From an uncultured Arachnia sp. (GTDB lineage Bacteria; Actinomycetota; Actinomycetes; Propionibacteriales; Propionibacteriaceae), in contig CANLTJ010000005.1 of the NCBI GenBank assembly GCA_947493995.1, forward strand, positions 1 to 64,000: DNA of 64,000 nucleotides. The letters run 5' to 3'. The notes beneath the pieces are model-generated. The model did no database searches, was not told where the DNA came from, and saw only the letters and a program-made list of their open reading frames with translations. How positions within the stretch are numbered: the first letter of the stretch is position 1; every line of letters starts with the position of its first letter. The translations under genes and the position numbers were made by a program. Positions 58,957 through 64,000 of the stretch are shown here, piece after piece.

Positions 58957-59364
58957 GTGGATGAAGAGACGCAGCTCAACCAGGCCCGACACCTCGAGCA
59001 GTTGGCACTCGGAGAACTCGAGGTTGCCAACCGGCAACTCGCGGAGGCGGGACGCACCATCGACGAACTCCGCTCCGATGCCCTCGCGCTCGCAACCCGG
59101 GTGGATCAGGCCCGCACAGAGGCCGAGTCCTTTGAGGAGAAGCTCCATGGGGAGCACGAGAAGCTTCAGCGGGAGCATGTGGAGACACGGGCGCTACGGC
59201 AGCGGGTGGCGGAGATGGAGACCGAACAGGAGTCACTCCGTTCCACCATCGATCAGCTGCAGAACCACGTGGCGCGATTGAAGAAACAGCTGACACGGCC
59301 GGAACGCCTGATGGCGAAGAAGCTCCTTCGTCGAGGCCCCTTCTCCACGCGGGATGCGTCGTGA
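58957..59364 (+). CDS. Small coiled-coil protein
   Basis: A 135-aa protein that is almost entirely heptad-like coiled coil (ELEVANRQLAEAGRTIDELR, then REHVETRALRQRVAEMETEQ), ending in a basic tail (RPERLMAKKLLRRG). No signal or membrane helix. Starts with GTG; ribosome site weak. Its stop overlaps the next glycosyltransferase start (GTGA), so it is made with that enzyme and may scaffold or regulate it, as coiled-coil proteins do in some polymer synthases. Not recognised as a family. Confidence 0.7.
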   Translation: MDEETQLNQARHLEQLALGELEVANRQLAEAGRTIDELRSDALALATRVDQARTEAESFEEKLHGEHEKLQREHVETRALRQRVAEMETEQESLRSTIDQLQNHVARLKKQLTRPERLMAKKLLRRGPFSTRDAS

Positions 59365-60554
59365 CGGCCGTCGCTGACACCGCGCTGGATTCCGTCCTCG
59401 ATGTGTTGCGCACCCGTCGCGACTTCGTGGTGATAGCGGTGACGTACCCGCATCGCTGGCGCACCGGTTCGGAGTATGTCCGCCGTCGCGTCGAGGCCTA
59501 TGCCTCGGCCGGGCTGCGGGGGGTGGTGGTGGACTATTCACCTCTGAACGTATCGGAGCCGTACCTCTCGCAGGATGACGCGGCGCCCGTCGCAGTCATC
59601 CGGCCCGCAGACCTGGTCTCGACGCTGGACGCCGTCGCCCAGTCCGGATCGCCTGTCCTTGCACACTCCCCCACACCGCAGGCGCTCGACGAACTCCACG
59701 ACCGCATCCCCGGTGACCGTCTGGCGGTGTGGTTCCATGGCTACGAAGTGCGCGACTACCGTCGGCTGCAGGGCAACTCCACCACACGGGAGATGTTTGC
59801 CATCCGCCACATCCGGGACGCGCAGAACCGCGACAGGTTCCGGGCGGCGGCCCCCGTCTTCACTGATCCGGCCGTCACCAAAGTCTTCGTCTCCCGGACC
59901 CAGGTCCGTTACTCGGAGTTCGACGTGGGCGTCGCGGCGACCAACGTCGAGGTCATCCCCAACCACATCGACACCGACACTTACCGCGCACGGGAGCGGA
60001 GCCCCGAGGAGGCCCGCAGGATTCTGTTGCTGCGCGGGTTCGCCCAGCGCAACTACGCCAACGACGTCGCGCTCCGGGCGCTGGAGATCTGCTCCCGACG
60101 CGACGGTTTCTCCGATCTGGATATCACGGTGCGCGGGTACGGCACGCACTTTCGCAGCGAAGTGGCCGGAGTCCGGCAGTTCAGCAATGTCAGCGTGCAG
60201 GAGGGCTTCTCCAGCCCCGCACAGATGGCGGCACTGCACGACGCGCACGGCATCTTCCTGTGTCCCACGCGCTACGACACCCAGGGCGTAATGCTGGGCG
60301 AGGCCATGGCGAGTGGCATGGCCAGCATCACGAACCCGGTGGCCGCCATCCCCGAGTTCACGGACGACACGTGCAGTCTGCTCCCACGCGGCAACGACCC
60401 CTGGGCGTTCGGCGATGCCCTCTGGCACTTGGTTCAGCACCCCGATGTGCTGCCGCGCCTGTCCCGCAACGCGGCAGCCCGTGTGGAACGGCAGTGCGGT
60501 CGGGCCGCGACCATCGACCGGGAGATCGAGTTGATCGGAGCGCTGGCAGCATGA
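59361..60554 (+). CDS. Glycosyltransferase, GT4-like
   Basis: A 397-aa GT-B enzyme. The acceptor domain starts FVVIAVTYPHRWRTGSEYV; AVWFHGYEVRDYRRLQGN lies mid-way; the donor domain has LLLRGFAQRNYANDVALRAL and a clear loop PTRYDTQGVMLGEAMASGMA, where Glu and the Gly-rich turn form the E-x7-E-like site. Overlaps both neighbours by four bases. Confidence 0.83.
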   Translation: MTAVADTALDSVLDVLRTRRDFVVIAVTYPHRWRTGSEYVRRRVEAYASAGLRGVVVDYSPLNVSEPYLSQDDAAPVAVIRPADLVSTLDAVAQSGSPVLAHSPTPQALDELHDRIPGDRLAVWFHGYEVRDYRRLQGNSTTREMFAIRHIRDAQNRDRFRAAAPVFTDPAVTKVFVSRTQVRYSEFDVGVAATNVEVIPNHIDTDTYRARERSPEEARRILLLRGFAQRNYANDVALRALEICSRRDGFSDLDITVRGYGTHFRSEVAGVRQFSNVSVQEGFSSPAQMAALHDAHGIFLCPTRYDTQGVMLGEAMASGMASITNPVAAIPEFTDDTCSLLPRGNDPWAFGDALWHLVQHPDVLPRLSRNAAARVERQCGRAATIDREIELIGALAA

Positions 60555-61756
60555 CTCTCCACACTCCTGTGGTCATCACCGACGACGTGGCCGTCGCGAA
60601 CGTCGCTCGGCAACGCCGCTGGCCCGTGGTCCACCGCGATGGTGACGCGCTGCACCTCACCGGCGTCCAGCAGACGATCCCCCTTCCCGAGCCCTCCATG
60701 AACATCGAGGCCGGCTCCCTGTCGGGCCCGCACGTCCCCGGTTGGAAACTGGTGCTCGACTGGCTGGAGAAGCACCTGCACCGCCCCATGATGGTCGTCG
60801 AGCCCAACGGCTGGGCGCAGGATCTGGCCCTGTGGTCGGCATCCTCGCGCGGCTGGCCAGTGGCTGCCTGGGTGCACGGAGGTCCACACGTCGACTGCAC
60901 TGCTGGAGCGGTCGCCCTGGTCTCCTCCTCCGTCGGCGTGCTGTTCCTGAACGACGATGTCCGCTCCGGGTTCACATCAGGCTGGCCGTCCACTGTGACG
61001 GATCTGTCGGATGCCGCGCTCATCGACGTTCCCCGCGCCAGCGCCCCCACGCCGTCAGTGCGACGAAACGGTATGACTCGCGTCCTGCTCGTCGCCTACT
61101 TCGCCGGCGCCAACCCCGCCCCATCGGCACAACGGGTGACGTCCTGGTTCACGATGCTGGAAGAGGTCTCCGGTGGGGACATCACCGTCGACCTCGCGAC
61201 AGCCACGCCGTGGCCTGGGGCGCCCGGCCGTGTGCACCACGTGCCCGACCTTGGCCCCGCCACCCTCGCTCCGGGCCGCGGCCCCATTGAGACGTGGGCG
61301 ACCGCCGCTTTCACGCACGCCGCGGACAGGGCCTACGCTCCCACCCGTTACATGGGCGGCTACTGGCACGTGGCGTTGGAGGACTACTTCGCGGCGCGCG
61401 ATGACCACTACGACGTTGTCATCATCGCCGGCGACCCCTTCGAGTACTTCGGTTTCGCCGCTTGGGCCCGGGACCATTGGTATGCCCGCACCGTGCTGGA
61501 CTACGGCAACTCATCTGCACTTCGGCGTCGTCGCTCCCTCACGGGTGACGCAGGAGCCGAGGCTGCCTACGTGGAGCGGGGCTGGAACATGGCCGCCGAC
61601 CTGGTGCTCGTCGCCGAAGCCGAGAGCATCGACCTGATTCAGCCCAGTGGGCCTGATGCCCGCAGTGAGGTCGCGCCCGATCCGGACACCGGGAATCGTG
61701 GAGAGGCCATACAGCGGCTGGAGCACCTGATACGCACTCTGGAGTCGCAGCCGTGA
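60551..61756 (+). CDS. Glycosyltransferase-like protein lacking a donor domain
   Basis: A 401-aa protein. The first 165 residues are unfamiliar but contain a Rossmann-like VVEPNGWAQDLALWSASS. At about 177 a second start-like strand, TRVLLVAYFAGANPAPSAQR, opens an acceptor domain typical of GT4 (DVVIIAGDPFEYFGFAAWA, YARTVLDYGNSSAL). The usual C-terminal nucleotide-sugar domain is missing; the protein stops after a basic-acidic helix. It may work with the preceding transferase. ATG at 60551 overlaps that gene's stop (ATGA). Confidence 0.6.
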   Translation: MTLHTPVVITDDVAVANVARQRRWPVVHRDGDALHLTGVQQTIPLPEPSMNIEAGSLSGPHVPGWKLVLDWLEKHLHRPMMVVEPNGWAQDLALWSASSRGWPVAAWVHGGPHVDCTAGAVALVSSSVGVLFLNDDVRSGFTSGWPSTVTDLSDAALIDVPRASAPTPSVRRNGMTRVLLVAYFAGANPAPSAQRVTSWFTMLEEVSGGDITVDLATATPWPGAPGRVHHVPDLGPATLAPGRGPIETWATAAFTHAADRAYAPTRYMGGYWHVALEDYFAARDDHYDVVIIAGDPFEYFGFAAWARDHWYARTVLDYGNSSALRRRRSLTGDAGAEAAYVERGWNMAADLVLVAEAESIDLIQPSGPDARSEVAPDPDTGNRGEAIQRLEHLIRTLESQP

Positions 61757-61847
61757 TGCCAGCCGAGGAACGACACGATGGCACAGCTCGTACTCGTGAA
61801 TCTTTGCGCCGCCCGATCCCCCGGCCACCGGCGGCGACGGGCCGCCC

Positions 61848-61876
61848 TTGACACACCTGCCCAGCACCCAAATCTG
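61848..61876 (+). promoter_or_regulatory. Candidate promoter of the acyltransferase gene
   Basis: An exact TTGACA (61848-61853) lies in the 224-base gap before the gene. The -10 region 16-18 bases on (AAATCTGA) is poor. Nothing else of note is in the gap. Confidence 0.3.
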
Positions 61877-61980
61877 AGGAGACACAACCGTTACACTGTG
61901 CCTCGGTCCGGATACCCAACGCCCATAGGGAGCGGCCAACGCAGCAAGAACCAATGACCGGACGGGAGGGTTGAGGTCCA

Positions 61981-64000
61981 GTGGTGGGAGCTCACACAGC
62001 ACAGGATCTACAACCCATAGAGATCGCCCGCAGCGACGCACGTCCCTCCGACACGCCACGGCAGTACCTCTACGGAGTTCAGGGCCTACGCACCGTCGCG
62101 GCCCTGATGGTCGCGGTCTACCACATCTGGTTCAACCGGGTTTCCGGCGGCGTCGACGTGTTCTTCGTCGTCGCTGGCTACTTTGCTGCAAGTTCTCTCC
62201 TGAGGGCCGCGGGCCAGCCAACTGCGCGAGCCCGTTGGGCAGCGGTGGGCCAGTACTTGTTACGGACCGCTCGACGGGTCATTCCATCAGCCGTGGTGGT
62301 GATCGTCGGCACCGTGGTTGCCGGTTGGCTGTTCATGCCACGGTCACAGTGGGAGTCCACCATTCCGCATGGCTGGGCGAGCCTCACGTTCTGGGAGAAC
62401 TGGTACCTGATCGTGACCGGCAATGACTACTTGCAGCAGGGGCTGGACGCCTCGCCCTTCCAACAGTTCTGGGCGCTGTCGCTCCAGACCCAGTCCTACG
62501 TGATCTTCCCACTGATCGCGCTGTTCGCCGCCGCAGGCGCACGCTTCCTGCGGGCCACCCAGCGGCGCATCCTGTTCCTGGTAGTGGGTTTCGCATTCAC
62601 GGCGTCCCTGGCCTATTCGGTGTTCCTGACGTCCATCGATCAGCCGGTTGCATACTTCCATCTGGGCAGTCGCCTGTGGGAATTCGCAGCCGGGACCGGC
62701 CTCGCTCTGGCGTTGCGCAAGCCGGTGGGTCATCCCGCTGTGATGCGTGCCCTCGGCTGGGTTGGCCTGATAGCCGTCGTCTCATTCGCAGCGTTCATCG
62801 ATGCCTCCGAGCGGTTACCGGGATTCGTGGCACTGGTGCCTGTGACCGCCGGGGCGCTGATCATCGCCGCGTCGAGGCGCGGTGCCGAGCCCACGATCCT
62901 GAGGGCGAGACCGATTCTGTGGTTTGCGGACTCCTCCTTCGCGTTCTATCTGTGGCACTGGCCCATCCTCGTCTTCTACAAGTGGCAATTCGAACAAGAC
63001 GTTTCCTTGACAGCCGGGCTGGGCATCATCGCGCTCGCGGCTCTCCTGGCAGTCCTGACGACCAGGCTCGTTGAGGTACCCGTTCGTACGTCATCGCGGC
63101 TGAGGAGGTCTGCCGTCGCCTCCATCGTGGCGTGTGCATTGCTCCTGCTTCCGGCCATCGTCGCCCTAGGAGCCTGGCATTGGCGCGATTTCACCGAACG
63201 TGAAGCAGACTGGCAGGCGGTGGAGGCGGTCCTCAGCGGCGTACCTGCCGATGAGTACGGCATCGTGCCGTCCACTGCCATAGCTCGACTTGATCGATCG
63301 GTTGCTTATGAGCGTGAATGTCAGCAGGGCACGAGGTGGTCCAAGGTCATCACCTGCGTCTGGGGTGACGAGTCCTCTGACACGACCATTGCACTGGTGG
63401 GCGCCTCACGTGACACGCAGTGGATCGACCTCGTCGCTGAGACTGCCGACGATCTGGGCGTGAGGCTGGAGACGATCACGAAGGGCTCCTGTCCGTTCGG
63501 TGACATGACCGCAGCGGATTTTGAGGTGCATCCGTCATGTCCCACATGGATGGCTTCGGTCATGGCGCAGCTACTGGCGGATCCCCCGGACCTGCTGATC
63601 ACCATGGCGACGCGCTCGGCTGACGGAGTTGAACAAGTTCCTGCATGGAAACTCCCCTATCTCGAGCAGGTCACAGCAGCGGGTATCCCAGTCCTGGGAC
63701 TGAGGGACAATCCGAATTTCGGCTTCCGCGTGCCCTCCTGCATTGATGACAGGGGTGTGGAGCTGTGTGCAGTGCAGCGCGCTGACAAACTCACTCCCCT
63801 CGGTGAGCTGGACATTCCAGAACTCCCTCTCTTCACCTTCTTGGACACCGCGGACGATTACTGCACGGCCGAGATTTGTCCGGCGGTCAGGGATGGTGTC
63901 CTGGTCTCCTGGGATGGCGCCCATCTCACACGGACGTGGACTCTGGTGAACGGTGGGAGAGTCCGGGACGCCATCACCACCCTCCTATCGGAAACTGCCT
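61981..64000 (+). CDS. Membrane acyltransferase-3 with SGNH domain, partial
   Basis: An OafA/YrhL-type O-acyltransferase; at least 673 aa, cut off by the window end. GTG start with GAGG six bases upstream. The acyltransferase-3 part has YGVQGLRTVAALMVAVYHIW (His), GGVDVFFVVAGYF, FWALSLQTQSYVIFP, and about ten transmembrane helices ending near residue 390. The extracytoplasmic C-terminal part resembles SGNH hydrolases: block I is VALVGASRDTQW in place of the usual GDSH, and block V has the Asp-His pair in SWDGAHLTRTW. Such proteins O-acylate wall polysaccharides or teichoic polymers. It fits the plus-strand arm as the decoration step. Confidence 0.85.
   Translation, partial: MVGAHTAQDLQPIEIARSDARPSDTPRQYLYGVQGLRTVAALMVAVYHIWFNRVSGGVDVFFVVAGYFAASSLLRAAGQPTARARWAAVGQYLLRTARRVIPSAVVVIVGTVVAGWLFMPRSQWESTIPHGWASLTFWENWYLIVTGNDYLQQGLDASPFQQFWALSLQTQSYVIFPLIALFAAAGARFLRATQRRILFLVVGFAFTASLAYSVFLTSIDQPVAYFHLGSRLWEFAAGTGLALALRKPVGHPAVMRALGWVGLIAVVSFAAFIDASERLPGFVALVPVTAGALIIAASRRGAEPTILRARPILWFADSSFAFYLWHWPILVFYKWQFEQDVSLTAGLGIIALAALLAVLTTRLVEVPVRTSSRLRRSAVASIVACALLLLPAIVALGAWHWRDFTEREADWQAVEAVLSGVPADEYGIVPSTAIARLDRSVAYERECQQGTRWSKVITCVWGDESSDTTIALVGASRDTQWIDLVAETADDLGVRLETITKGSCPFGDMTAADFEVHPSCPTWMASVMAQLLADPPDLLITMATRSADGVEQVPAWKLPYLEQVTAAGIPVLGLRDNPNFGFRVPSCIDDRGVELCAVQRADKLTPLGELDIPELPLFTFLDTADDYCTAEICPAVRDGVLVSWDGAHLTRTWTLVNGGRVRDAITTLLSETA

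Overview
The window is high-GC DNA with GTG/TTG starts, strong GGAGG-type ribosome sites, many 4-bp ATGA gene overlaps, and WhiB, DUF4244-pilin and PASTA-PBP genes. All of this points to an actinomycete. Gene content (bifunctional PutA, secreted amylopullulanase, pyruvate oxidase) suggests Propionibacteriales/Propionibacteriaceae; the family assignment is an inference.

Region 1 (about 0.2-32.4 kb) is a conserved chromosomal backbone. It holds a secreted alpha/beta-hydrolase, a DoxX-like membrane protein, holB, tmk, a CYTH/CHAD protein, topA, a methyltransferase, Tad/Flp pilin genes, a DUF1998 helicase, putA and ald, the Tad motor genes (ssd-tadA-tadB-tadC), a methyltransferase, a holin-like membrane protein, a Nudix hydrolase, a TlpA lipoprotein, nth, ridA, a DUF4177 micro-ORF, a vapBC module, whiB, a class A PBP, a metallophosphoesterase and tRNA-Pro(CGG). 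From memory this order follows the Mycobacterium tuberculosis Rv3644c-Rv3683 neighbourhood, with putA, ald and vapBC as additions. A 79-bp set of inverted repeats sharing one centre lies just upstream of putA.

Region 2 (32.4-40.8 kb) is carbohydrate metabolism. A giant secreted alpha-amylase/pullulanase (about 2,120 aa) ends in a Thr/Pro linker and a Cys/Trp-rich two-repeat domain. Next to it is a pyruvate oxidase gene broken by a frameshift near 39,840.

Region 3 (40.9-64.0 kb) is a surface-polysaccharide locus in two opposed arms around argG. The minus arm has four GT4-type glycosyltransferase genes (one a double-domain fusion), a Wzm/Wzt ABC exporter and four enzymes expected to make a 2,3-diacetamido-2,3-dideoxy-uronic acid nucleotide sugar (6-dehydrogenase, 3-oxidoreductase, PLP aminotransferase, N-acetyltransferase). 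The plus arm has a secreted protein combining the same Cys/Trp-rich domain as the amylopullulanase with a D-glucuronyl C5-epimerase-like domain, a UDP-ManNAc dehydrogenase-like enzyme, a coiled-coil protein, two glycosyltransferase-like proteins and an acyltransferase-3/SGNH protein that runs off the window. My reading is that the cell exports a uronate-rich, O-acylated wall polysaccharide that may be C5-epimerised outside the cell by an enzyme held at the surface through the Cys/Trp domain. This is the best candidate for an undescribed system here.
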